Both the position numbers and the translations under genes were made by a program. 64,000 nucleotides of DNA, taken from Bradyrhizobium sp. CB3481 (GTDB lineage Bacteria; Pseudomonadota; Alphaproteobacteria; Rhizobiales; Xanthobacteraceae). Below the pieces are notes generated by a model. It did no database searches. It worked only from the letters and a program-made list of their open reading frames with translations, and was not told the DNA's origin. Below are positions 9,155 to 18,700 of the stretch, piece after piece. The first letter of the stretch is position 1. Each line of letters starts with the position of its first letter. The stretch is from contig NZ_CP121647.1 of the NCBI RefSeq assembly GCF_029714305.1, positions 7,646,501 through 7,710,500 of the forward strand, in the 5' to 3' direction.

Positions 9155-9637
9155 CGACCCGTCGGACGATCCCCACGCGCGAACGACGCGGGCGGTGGCA
9201 GCGCAAGCAAAGCGTCGGCCATGCGGCGACCGGCCATTTCATACCATTTGTAGCCGTCGCGATCTCGCCGCCTCCGCCATTGGTGTAGGACCAGACCTCC
9301 GCCCCGTTCGGCCTCGACGCGTTGGGCGGCGGTTTACCGGCGCGAATCGGACGAGCATTCGAAAAGGCGGGGAATGTCTGTAAGGGGCCGCAGCGGCTGT
9401 TGTCGGGGCGACCGCCAGGATTGTGGTGGGCTGGGCTGACAAGGAGAATACTGGAGGCGCTATAGACGACATCCCCAGCAGCAATGGATGTGGGTTCCTA
9501 CGACCAAAGGTTAAGTAGCCAACAGAGCCACTGAAGTGCATCCAGGATTTCGGTAGCCGTCGGGACGAAGAATCACTGGCCGCTACCCACGGTGGCAAAT
9601 AGTTGCTAAAAGCATACAAGGCTGGGGGGCCTTGTGA

Positions 9638-10864
9638 ATGAATAATAAGTCGTCCGTTGTTTCTGCGTTTACGCCCGAAGCTCTTCTCAAGCGAAAAATC
9701 CGCACTCATCTTCGGAAACTGGGATTTCATAAGTCCGAGGATGGCTCCTTGGTCCCGCCGTCCTCCTCCAAAGAGACTGTCCGGGCTCTCCATTCCGATC
9801 AACGGAAATCGGGATTGAAGTCGAACCGTGCCTTCGTTCAGCGAGTCTATCCGAAGCTGAAGCAATACTTCGCAGAAGGGAAGGACATCGACCCGGAGAG
9901 GATTGCACCCGAGCTCGAGCTCATTAAGTCCCACACTTGGCAATCGGATCTTTTCCGGCTCGCCAGTCTGTCGTGGTCAGTACCCGTCTCGAATGGGTTC
10001 GGCCGCCGACTGCGATATCTCGTTTGGGATCGCAGCAATGGCAAGCTGATGGGCATCATTGCGATTGGCGATCCCGTCTTCAATCTGAAGGCCAGGGACG
10101 ATCTTTTTAAGTGGTGCGTCGCGGATAGGGGTAAGCGCCTCGTCAACATGCTGGACGCCTATGTCCTCGGTTCGATTCCGCCCTACAATATGCTCCTTGG
10201 TGGAAAGCTCGTTTCGTGTCTCGTTCGTTCGCGAGAGGTGCGCGATGATTTCACCGAGCGATATGGCTCGACGCGAGGCATCATTTCGAAGAAGAAGAAG
10301 GGAGCGCAGTTGGTCGTTGTAACGACAAGTTCGTCGCTAGGAAGGTCGTCGGTCTACAATCGCCTGAAGCTTGGCGAACAAAGCTATTTCCGATCGATTG
10401 GATTTACCCAGGGATGGGGCCACTTCCATGTACCCGAAACTCTCTTTCTGGAGCTCCGCGATTATCTTCGCACGAAGGGACACCGATATGTCGATGGCCA
10501 CGGTTTCGGGCAAGGACCCAACTGGCGCCTGAGAACGATTCGCGCGTCTTTCGATGCTCTCGGCTTTAAGGCTGACCTGCTGCGCCATGGCATTGGCAGA
10601 GAGGTATTCGTCTGCGAGCTCGCACAGAATGCGCACAAGATCCTACGCGGAGAAGCGGTCAAGGCCAACTACCGCGGTCTTAAGTCCGTGGCGGAGATCG
10701 CCGAGTTGGCGCGTGCGCGTTGGATTGTTCCGCGAGCAGAGCGGCGACCTGAGTTCCGAGCGTGGACGCATGAGGATTTTCGTTCTCTCGTTGTGACGCA
10801 AAGATCGAAAACAGACATAGCAAAGCAGGCAACGATACCGTTTCGGAACCAAGCGAGCGGGTAA
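9638..10864 (+). CDS. druA: Druantia system protein DruA (DUF4338)
   Basis: This 408-residue protein has the DUF4338 signature: LASLSWSVPVSNGFGRRLRY, then VWDRSNGKLMGIIAIGDPVF, then an NMLDAYVLGSIPPYNMLLGG segment. DUF4338 defines DruA of type I Druantia antiphage systems. Its biochemical role is unknown. The gene ends with TAA immediately before the ATG of druB, without a single base between them. It leads the operon, so the promoter should lie in the 100 bases upstream. Identity rests on the DUF4338 motifs together with four matching downstream genes. Confidence 0.9.
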   Translation: MNNKSSVVSAFTPEALLKRKIRTHLRKLGFHKSEDGSLVPPSSSKETVRALHSDQRKSGLKSNRAFVQRVYPKLKQYFAEGKDIDPERIAPELELIKSHTWQSDLFRLASLSWSVPVSNGFGRRLRYLVWDRSNGKLMGIIAIGDPVFNLKARDDLFKWCVADRGKRLVNMLDAYVLGSIPPYNMLLGGKLVSCLVRSREVRDDFTERYGSTRGIISKKKKGAQLVVVTTSSSLGRSSVYNRLKLGEQSYFRSIGFTQGWGHFHVPETLFLELRDYLRTKGHRYVDGHGFGQGPNWRLRTIRASFDALGFKADLLRHGIGREVFVCELAQNAHKILRGEAVKANYRGLKSVAEIAELARARWIVPRAERRPEFRAWTHEDFRSLVVTQRSKTDIAKQATIPFRNQASG

Positions 10865-12526
10865 ATGTACTGGGCCAAGGAGCGACGAGGCGGAAAGATT
10901 ATCCCCGCCACCCGGGCGAAGCACTGGGGCGACTACGTGTGCCCAACTTGCAAGGCAGCCGTATCGCTCCGCTCGGGCCGCTACCGCGCAGAGCACTTTG
11001 CGCATATGCCCGGGCAAGGGAAGCCGGACTGCGAGGAATTTCACTATTCGGGTGACTTGTCGTACGATTGGTCGCAGACCACTGCAGTCCCACAGCCCAA
11101 GGTTGTTGATCCTCTTCTTCTTTGCATTGAACTCGAACCGGAGAAGGATTCGAAGGCCGCAAGAAATTGGCGGTTGCGGCTGAACGTTCCCCGTGCGCCA
11201 GACGCCCATGGTCAAATCGCAATCGACTTGGGTTCTAATGACACACGCAAGATCAGCCTTACCAAGCTCGCACTCGGGTCTGAGACATACACTGTCAACC
11301 CTGCAACATCTGAATTCGGCGCAAGCTGGGTCAGCCATGAAGTGTGCCAGGAATACCGCGAAGCGGTGACGCATCGCATTTCCGGCCTGAGTGTGGACTT
11401 CATAAATGTTTTTGGCGCAGCTCACGCCAAGCTGAAGTCGCGCACATATGCGCTGTTCTGGGGCTCCAGCTACTACCTTGTGTGGCGCGCCGATCGCCAA
11501 ATCGTTTTACCCGCGGGACTGTCCGCGCGATATCTGGCGCGGAGCCAGAATTGGGATTGTGTACTTGTCGCCCTCCCCCACGCAGGGGACCAGGAGATCG
11601 AGGCCTGGTTCAGCGAGCATTGCGACCTTTCTATTGGCCGCAGCACCCGGGATTGGGCCCTCGTTTATCCGCCACTTTTTTCTTTGGGTGTCGACGGTGA
11701 GGTTCATGTCCCACCGAGCGAACACATTGTCCTTGCTCTCCGGTCCACCGATCCCAGCCAGCCCGGCGAATTGACTTTCACAACAGGGCGATCCAATGCG
11801 ACCGTCGAGCTTCGGAACGGCGGACGCGACCACTACCTTGTCGTTCGCGGAAGGGACTCGGCAACGGAGAACGCCATCCATGTTAGCTGGGATGAGACAT
11901 TCGTTGGCACGCTCGCTCCAAAAACGTACTCCGATGTTGACGAGATATGCGTTGTCGCAGCTTCCGAAGGGCCTCGGGGAAAAAAGAGAGCAGCTCTCCA
12001 CACGACCTCTGGCCGAGAATTGCTGTTCGAAATCCGCGAAGGCAGCGCCTTCTTGACGGAGATGCATGCGCATTCTTCGCTCAGCGGCGTTTTGCGCTGG
12101 AGAACTCAAAATGGGGCTTGGCAGGAGCAATTGATAGCGTGCACCGGAACCGTGTCTGACTTCAATGCAAGGCTGCCTGACGAACTCCTCAAGGCTCTGA
12201 ACGACACACTGCGAAATACCTCATCTGATATTGATCTCGATTTCGGTCCATTCGGGAGATTTGCGGCTTCCGCTGTGCCGCGTCCGTCCAATAGCGAGAA
12301 TCGTCAAGGACTAGCAATCCCGGCCGCACTTCGGGCACGCATCGAGTGGCTCGCTCAAAGCTGCCGCTCCTATCAGAATACGGACCATTATTGCTTGCGC
12401 GCGATGACTGACGCGATGCTGCTTGCCCATTTTGGTGATCTTAGAGTCCCGTCCACTTTGATCGGGCATCTTCGCTCAATTCAGCGGGACGTTGAGACAT
12501 TGCGAACTGATCGATCCCATGGCTGA
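10865..12526 (+). CDS. druB: Druantia protein DruB with CoiA-like zinc motif
   Basis: This 553-residue protein is assigned to DruB by position between druA and druC. Its N-terminus reads WGDYVCPTCKAAVSLRSG and then AEHFAHM, with C26, C29, H44, H47 and C56; this pattern resembles the N-terminal domain of the competence protein CoiA. The remaining roughly 490 residues are rich in beta-prone stretches and show no enzyme motif I recognise. The start directly abuts druA, and its last eight bases overlap druC if that begins at 12519. A nucleic-acid-binding role is plausible but inferred. Confidence 0.8.
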   Translation: MYWAKERRGGKIIPATRAKHWGDYVCPTCKAAVSLRSGRYRAEHFAHMPGQGKPDCEEFHYSGDLSYDWSQTTAVPQPKVVDPLLLCIELEPEKDSKAARNWRLRLNVPRAPDAHGQIAIDLGSNDTRKISLTKLALGSETYTVNPATSEFGASWVSHEVCQEYREAVTHRISGLSVDFINVFGAAHAKLKSRTYALFWGSSYYLVWRADRQIVLPAGLSARYLARSQNWDCVLVALPHAGDQEIEAWFSEHCDLSIGRSTRDWALVYPPLFSLGVDGEVHVPPSEHIVLALRSTDPSQPGELTFTTGRSNATVELRNGGRDHYLVVRGRDSATENAIHVSWDETFVGTLAPKTYSDVDEICVVAASEGPRGKKRAALHTTSGRELLFEIREGSAFLTEMHAHSSLSGVLRWRTQNGAWQEQLIACTGTVSDFNARLPDELLKALNDTLRNTSSDIDLDFGPFGRFAASAVPRPSNSENRQGLAIPAALRARIEWLAQSCRSYQNTDHYCLRAMTDAMLLAHFGDLRVPSTLIGHLRSIQRDVETLRTDRSHG

Positions 12527-14624
12527 CCGTCATAATTCTACGCACGATCGCATTGCTCCAGGCCCTGAGGCAAAGGCGCGCATTCAGACCCTCGGCGAGA
12601 AAGACTTCCTCACCTTCTTCGACGAACTACCCGTCGCAGGCATGCAGCGGGTCTCCCGCCTGCTCCCCAAAATTCATGGCTTTCGGCCGACGAGCAGCCT
12701 TGGCATTTCACAACAAAAGGCGGCGCTTGCTCGCAGATTGAGCCGCCCCAACGCATCCGACCGGGACTTTCATAACCTATATCTCATTTGGCGTGAGTGG
12801 GTGGATGCCAAATTCAAGAATGCCGCGACGGTGCAGGAGTTAATCGACCAGGTGGAGGATGCACCTGAAGGTACTCTGGACGAAGAAGCGCGGCGTCTTG
12901 CGACCGAGACCAAGGTTGATGCGCTGTTCGCGAAGCTCAATGAGGACTCTCGGCTGAACCTTTGCACGCGAGAGCTGATTGAACGCTTCATGGCCTTTAG
13001 CCCTTTGCCAGAAACTGCTGTCTCCCAGAAGATGATCTCTTCTTCAAAAGCGGCGTCTGACGTTGAACGCGATTTAAAATTCAGTGATGTGCCGCAGCGA
13101 CTGCAACGAACCGAAAGCGAACTGAAGGAAACGAGAGCTAGTCTCGAGGCCGCGACCGAGCGCATTGATCAAAATGCGCGGTCACTCGCCCATGCGTTGT
13201 CCGAGATCCGAGAGCTTCGGACCACGACCACTCAATCAAGGCAGGAGATTGATCGCATCCGCGCTGACTTCCAGCAACAGATGGGTGAGTTGACGCGCCT
13301 GCGCGATAGCGTGAGCGCGAAGGACAAGACGACAGAAACGCGACTGAAGACGCAATCCGACAGCGTTGAGGAACTTCGTACTCGATTTTCGTCATTTGAG
13401 GCTCAAGTCCCCGATATGAGCCGCACACAGGAAACACTTGCCAAATTCTCGGTGGTGATGGTTGACGCTTCCGCACGCGAGCAAACGCTAAGCGCGAGCG
13501 TCACACGCATTCAGTCCGAGTTGGAGCTGTTGACACGCGATCTCATCACGTTGAGCGAAGACAGAACGCTCAGTGACAAGATCGTCGCGATTGCCACCCG
13601 CGTTACGGATTTAGAAGCTAAGCCGGGCGCGGGCGCGACCGGGACTGCGGATCAGGCACCCGGCCATGTCCAATTTGGCCGCGGCGGTACTTCTTCAAGG
13701 CTTCAATGGGACTCGCTTTCCGATCCGAAAGAGGCTTGCAAGAACCTGGAAGCGATTAGTCAAATTGGGCTGGCATTTTCTGAGGCCCTGCAGGCTGTGG
13801 GTTTGCGAAAATCTGCCGCCGAGGTCTTCGGAGAAGAATGTGCTGCCAGCTTCGCCGCCCGTCAGGCGCTGTTCTTCAAAGGATCTTTTGCGGGCTATGT
13901 CGCCAGAGGGCTCGCGCGCTCGATCGGAGGACATTCAGTCGCGCGAATATCACTTCCGGTTGGCCTCGATAGCGATATCGAATTGCGTGCGGCCATCAAC
14001 TCAGCCTTCCAGAACGGTGCGGGCATTGGCGCGATCGTGCTTGACGGCGTCGATTTGGTTCCCTTGCCGATCATTCGCGAAGCAGTTTTGGATTGCCTGA
14101 CCGCACGTCAGAAGGTTCTGGCTGATCGACGGATTGCCGTATTCGGCACTTTTGCGGGAGGCGTTGCTTCGCTGCCGATCGAGAGGAGCCAGTTCGAGCT
14201 CGGCCCTGTTTTTGATCTTGATTTATTGGATTGGCGAACCGGCTACACGGGCGAATTCGCTGTCGAGTCTGGTATGGTTTCGGCGGCTGCGGATGCGGCT
14301 ATTTGGAGCGAATTGGCGAAGCAGTCCGCCGATATCGAAGAAGCCTCCCGGCTTGCACGAAGGTTTGTAAACAGGCGGGAACCGGCTGTCGAGCGAGCGA
14401 TACTGAACGCGTTCCGCGCGCTCAGTCTGGCGCGAAAGCGTACCGGCGTGACGCCTGTCCAATCACTCTTTTATGGATGGCTTTTGCCTTATTGGCATGC
14501 GCTTGGGGTCACAAAAGATCAGGTTGACGAGGAGGTGGACTCAGGAAAGGACGGGTCTGCCGTCGATCCGCGCCTTGCGGCCGTGCTGTCGATCGATTTC
14601 TCACAGGACGGCGGTCGCTTATGA
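12519..14624 (+). CDS. druC: Druantia protein DruC, coiled coil plus ATPase-like C-terminus
   Basis: The protein has 701 residues from the ATG at 12519, which overlaps the end of druB by eight bases; an in-frame ATG at 12492 would add nine residues. Residues about 185-370 form a long heptad-rich, charged coiled coil (LQRTESELKETRASLEAA and onward). The C-terminal third contains FFKGSFAGYVARGLARS, where an ATPase would have its P-loop, and IGAIVLDGVDLV, a good Walker B-like strand near residue 507. The P-loop lacks the GK[ST], so an ATPase, if it is one, would be degenerate. The assignment to DruC is by gene order. The stop overlaps the start of druD by four bases (ATGA). Confidence 0.78.
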   Translation: MADRHNSTHDRIAPGPEAKARIQTLGEKDFLTFFDELPVAGMQRVSRLLPKIHGFRPTSSLGISQQKAALARRLSRPNASDRDFHNLYLIWREWVDAKFKNAATVQELIDQVEDAPEGTLDEEARRLATETKVDALFAKLNEDSRLNLCTRELIERFMAFSPLPETAVSQKMISSSKAASDVERDLKFSDVPQRLQRTESELKETRASLEAATERIDQNARSLAHALSEIRELRTTTTQSRQEIDRIRADFQQQMGELTRLRDSVSAKDKTTETRLKTQSDSVEELRTRFSSFEAQVPDMSRTQETLAKFSVVMVDASAREQTLSASVTRIQSELELLTRDLITLSEDRTLSDKIVAIATRVTDLEAKPGAGATGTADQAPGHVQFGRGGTSSRLQWDSLSDPKEACKNLEAISQIGLAFSEALQAVGLRKSAAEVFGEECAASFAARQALFFKGSFAGYVARGLARSIGGHSVARISLPVGLDSDIELRAAINSAFQNGAGIGAIVLDGVDLVPLPIIREAVLDCLTARQKVLADRRIAVFGTFAGGVASLPIERSQFELGPVFDLDLLDWRTGYTGEFAVESGMVSAAADAAIWSELAKQSADIEEASRLARRFVNRREPAVERAILNAFRALSLARKRTGVTPVQSLFYGWLLPYWHALGVTKDQVDEEVDSGKDGSAVDPRLAAVLSIDFSQDGGRL

Positions 14625-15715
14625 TCAAGATCGAAGAGCAGCCTCAGGAGAGAATCGAAGCCGTTCTCGCCGGCATCATGCGTTGCCCGCAGGATCGGTC
14701 CGCAGTGATTGCAAGCAGCGTTGCAGAACAAATTCGAGCGGTACTCTTTGGCGCGATGAGCAGCGATCGAACGCAGGCGGTTCATACGCTTCGTTTGCTT
14801 GCCACGGCCCGCCGCGCGGTGGATGTTGCGTGGCCGATTGACTCCGATGTCTTCAATTCCTTTCGCCCTCCGCCAAAGGAAGACTACAGCAATGACATAT
14901 TGCGTCGCTTAGCAACCCTCGGAGACGCCTGGGATTCTGGCAAAGGACAATGGATCGCAACGCCGCTGAGAATTGTTACATCTGATCAATCGGCTCATGC
15001 GCTCATACTTGGCTCAGCACCGATGGGTGCGGTCGAAGAAAGGCTCGGCACGGACGTTCTGTGCGCCGGCACCGCTCGGTTCATATCAACAATAAGTTTG
15101 AAAGAACCGCGATTAATCCAGGATGTTGACGACTGGCTTGGCCCTGCGCAACCCCTCGATCTCTGGACGGCGAACTTCATTTCCGCTGCCGAAACGAGCA
15201 TGGAGAAGGTGGGCGGTCTCCTGGTCGATCAGCTTGAGGTCTACGGCCCTGATATTTTGCGCGCCCAGCGGCGAAGTGGGCGCTGGATCTCGGTGGACCA
15301 GGTTTCCCGACCCTTGGATGGGATTCGCCTGTGCCGCCCCAAGGGGCGCTACGCCCTGCAATATGATCGGCCGTTCTATCTCGGATATTTCGAATACAGG
15401 GATGGATCGCATGTGCTTCAACGCCATGCGGCAGTCCCGCACGATGTAAGCTTACGGCTTCGATTTGGTTTGGATAGTCAACTTCGTACACCCCGGCGCT
15501 TCGTGCTGGTTCTCAAGGGTGATGCCTTTACGATCGAGAAGCCGCTCACGCTGCCTGAGCCCGAGAGTCGGATCTACGCCCTGGGATGGCGGCCACGCGT
15601 GAGTGCCTCCGGTGACGAAACGCTGACGTTCCACAGCCATGCGCTGCCTTTGGTGCTGCGCGCACTGGAGCGGTTATCGATAAATCCGACCATTTCACGG
15701 AGACCGGTTGAATGA
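14621..15715 (+). CDS. druD: Druantia protein DruD
   Basis: This 364-residue protein is encoded in a frame that overlaps both neighbours by four bases (ATGA junctions at 14621 and 15712), a strong sign of translational coupling within the operon. I see no catalytic motif, signal peptide or membrane segment. It is named DruD only because it lies between the coiled-coil protein and the large DUF1998 helicase, the druD place in type I Druantia. The function is unknown; a structural or adaptor subunit is possible. Confidence 0.75.
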   Translation: MIKIEEQPQERIEAVLAGIMRCPQDRSAVIASSVAEQIRAVLFGAMSSDRTQAVHTLRLLATARRAVDVAWPIDSDVFNSFRPPPKEDYSNDILRRLATLGDAWDSGKGQWIATPLRIVTSDQSAHALILGSAPMGAVEERLGTDVLCAGTARFISTISLKEPRLIQDVDDWLGPAQPLDLWTANFISAAETSMEKVGGLLVDQLEVYGPDILRAQRRSGRWISVDQVSRPLDGIRLCRPKGRYALQYDRPFYLGYFEYRDGSHVLQRHAAVPHDVSLRLRFGLDSQLRTPRRFVLVLKGDAFTIEKPLTLPEPESRIYALGWRPRVSASGDETLTFHSHALPLVLRALERLSINPTISRRPVE

Positions 15716-18700
15716 CTCGTCCTGCTGCAAGCTCCGACCATGGTGTCCACGCCACTGTTGACCGGCTTACGGAAAGTCTCCGATCCTATATTGAAGCCCA
15801 GTACCATATTCGGGATGAGAGCCTCATTCGAGAACGCCGCAAGCTGCTCGAGGAACACGGCGCGGTCAGCCAGGTTCCGTTTGTTGAGTCGACACCTGTT
15901 TACGAACTCGGCAAGACCTACGATAGCCTTGCGCTGCCTGAGCCCGCGAAGGACGTTCTAACGCAACTCGCGGGGCTGAATGTCGGTCTGTATCCCAGGC
16001 CCTATGTTCATCAAGCAACGTCCCTTGAAGCGTTCTTCGCGCGTAAGACTGACCTCATTGTAGCAACCGGCACAGGCTCGGGCAAAACTGAAAGCTTCCT
16101 GATGCCCATCATTGGGCAGTTGGCAGTCGAAGTCGCAGAGCGCCCCGGATCGGCGGCTCTTCCCGGCGTCAGGGCGCTGCTCCTCTATCCAATGAATGCG
16201 CTTGTGAACGACCAATTATCGCGAATTCGGCGGCTGTTCGGAACCAAGGATGCCTCCGAAATCATCCGGCGCGGCCGCGCACTGCCGGTCCGATTCGCCA
16301 GCTACACGGGCCGCACGGCTTATCCAGGCCCAAGGGATTCTCGGCGTGACACGGAACGGATAGAGCCGCTCTTCGAAGAGTTCTATCTTCCCATTGTTGC
16401 AGAACCCGAGAAGGAGGCCGAGCTTCGCGCTATCGGGCAATTGCCGGAGAAGGATCTCGCTGGCTTTTTCGGCAAGCAAGCGGAGCAGATGCAGACCACG
16501 CGAACCGGAAAACAGATCAGGCGACGAAACTGGAAGAACCGGCTTCTGACACAGGTCAATGACCGTGAGCTGATGACGCGTCACGAGACGCAGACGCGAT
16601 GCCCCGAACTTCTGGTGACGAACTATTCGATGCTCGAATACATGCTTATGAGGCCGATCGAGCGTCCCATTTTTCAGCAGACACGCGAATGGCTACAGGC
16701 CGACTCTGCGAATGAGCTCATCATCGTTCTCGATGAAGCCCACATGTATCGGGGCGCGGGGGGCGCTGAGGTTGCGCTTCTTCTTCGCAGGCTGCTCTCT
16801 CGGCTGAATGTATCGAGAGAGCGCGTCCGGTTCATATTGACGAGCGCCAGCTTGGGCAGCAGTGAGGAAGCGACGAGAGCTATCACACGGTTCGGTTACG
16901 ACCTTACGGGCTTGGCAGACCAGAGCCCGCGGACATTCGAGGTTATCCGCGGCGCCCGAGAAGAGCGGATGGGTGAGAGGCAGGGGACAGAGCAGGAAGC
17001 TGCCGCGCTGGACGCGTTCGATTTGGAGGGCTTTGAAACATATGCGACTAATCAGGCCGGTGCACGGGCCGTCGTCGCAGCACTGAGCTCACGACTGGGC
17101 TGGCCCGTCCTTTCCGCAGATGATGATTTAGCCGACTACCTTTTTGCGAATCTGACAGGCTTCGGGCCGGCCGAACGGCTCATTCAGTTGGTCGCTGGGA
17201 AAGCCATGCCATTGCCAGAGTTGCAGAATGGACTGTTTGGCGACAACCGGCACGCAGAAGGAGCGACAGCAGCGCTAATCGCAATTGCAACCTACGCCCG
17301 TCGAAAGGTCGACAAGCGTGTACTCCTTCCAACGCGCCTGCACATGTTCTTTAGAGGTTTGCCGGCGCTGTTCGCGTGCATCAACTCCGAATGCCAGCAT
17401 GTGCGCGAACGTCATTCGCGACCCGTTTTAGGGAGGCTCCATACGCACGCCCGCGAGCGATGCCAATGCGGTTCGCGCGTGTATGAACTTTCCACACATC
17501 GCGAATGTGGAACGGGATTCATTAAGGGGTACATGAGCGGCCCGCATGGTGATTTCTTGTGGCATCAGCCTTCAGGCCTCCTTCGGGAGGGACAAGAAGC
17601 TCCATTGGCCGAGGTCGAACTGCTGGTTGACGGTGAACCGCATAGGGATCGAGCCGACAGGTGCATTTCGGCATGGCTTGACGTGAAGAGCGGAAGAGTG
17701 TTGCACGCCTCTCCCGGGAATACCGACGGGTTCCGGCGCGTATTCCTTCCAGAAGATGATAACTGGTCGCGGAGCGTTCGGTTTCCCTCCTGTCCTGTTT
17801 GCCGCAGAACCACCTTGCGGAGCGGTCGGTCAACGATCATGGATCACTCCACGAAGGGCGAAGCGCCTTTCGCTAACCTTGTGAAAACCCAGCTTGATGC
17901 GCAACCAGCCGTCAGGGAAGAGACACGTCTCTTTCCCAACGGTGGCCGAAAAGTTCTGCTCTTTTCGGATGGCCGTCAAAAGGCTGCGCGCTTGGCACGC
18001 GACATCCCGCGGGAAGTCGAACAGGATATTTTCCGGCAAGTCTTAGCTGTTGCCGCAGCCCGGCTTCGGCACATTGGACGGGAGCCGCGTCCAAATGTCC
18101 ATTTGTATATTGCTGTTCTCACCGTCTTGCGGGACTTCAACTTGCCGATGTTTGATCGCAACGACGCTCGGCAAATCGAGAACGAAATCGAGCGCCTGAA
18201 CCGGGACCATGACGGGGAGGACCTGGCAGAGCTTCTATCTGATTTTGCCCCTTCGGATACTCCGGCGCGCTACAAGGTCGCGCTGCTCAAACAGCTTTGC
18301 GGGCGATATTATTCACTTTCGGGCACTTCTGTTGGCATTGTGCTTCCCATTGCCCGCGCTCAAGAGAAACTGAGACGAACGTTGCGCGCCGCAGTCGCGT
18401 CGCTCTCCGACAATGATATCGACGACCTTGCCGCCGCCTGGATTTCAGAACTGTGCGACCGGTTTGCCCTTGATCGGGAGATACCGGCGGCAATCCGCTC
18501 AATGGCCGCGGGCTTCTGGTCGGCGGACTGGGGAAGCGATGGCAAGTTCGAACGCACACTTCGGACTCGGTTATCCCGCATTCTGGGGATCGCTGAAACC
18601 GACGTGCCGGCGATTGAAAACCACATCATGGGTGAGCTCGCCTGGAAGCACAACAACAATGCTTATTTCCTTGATCCGAGTAAGGTCCGAATTCATATAG

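Larger units (their letters stand above)
8421..9637. other. 1.2-kb scar between the two defence operons
   Basis: I see no intact gene here. The stretch contains a decayed IS66 transposase segment (8810-9041), a 9-bp inverted repeat (9123-9154), and one copy of a 13-bp repeat that recurs beyond druE. The last 100 bases before druA must carry its promoter, but I cannot point to a convincing -35/-10 pair. Confidence 0.7.

Noticed and set aside
9239..9943. Minus-strand frame spanning the druA start
   Set aside because: It overlaps the conserved druA N-terminus and shows no family motif.
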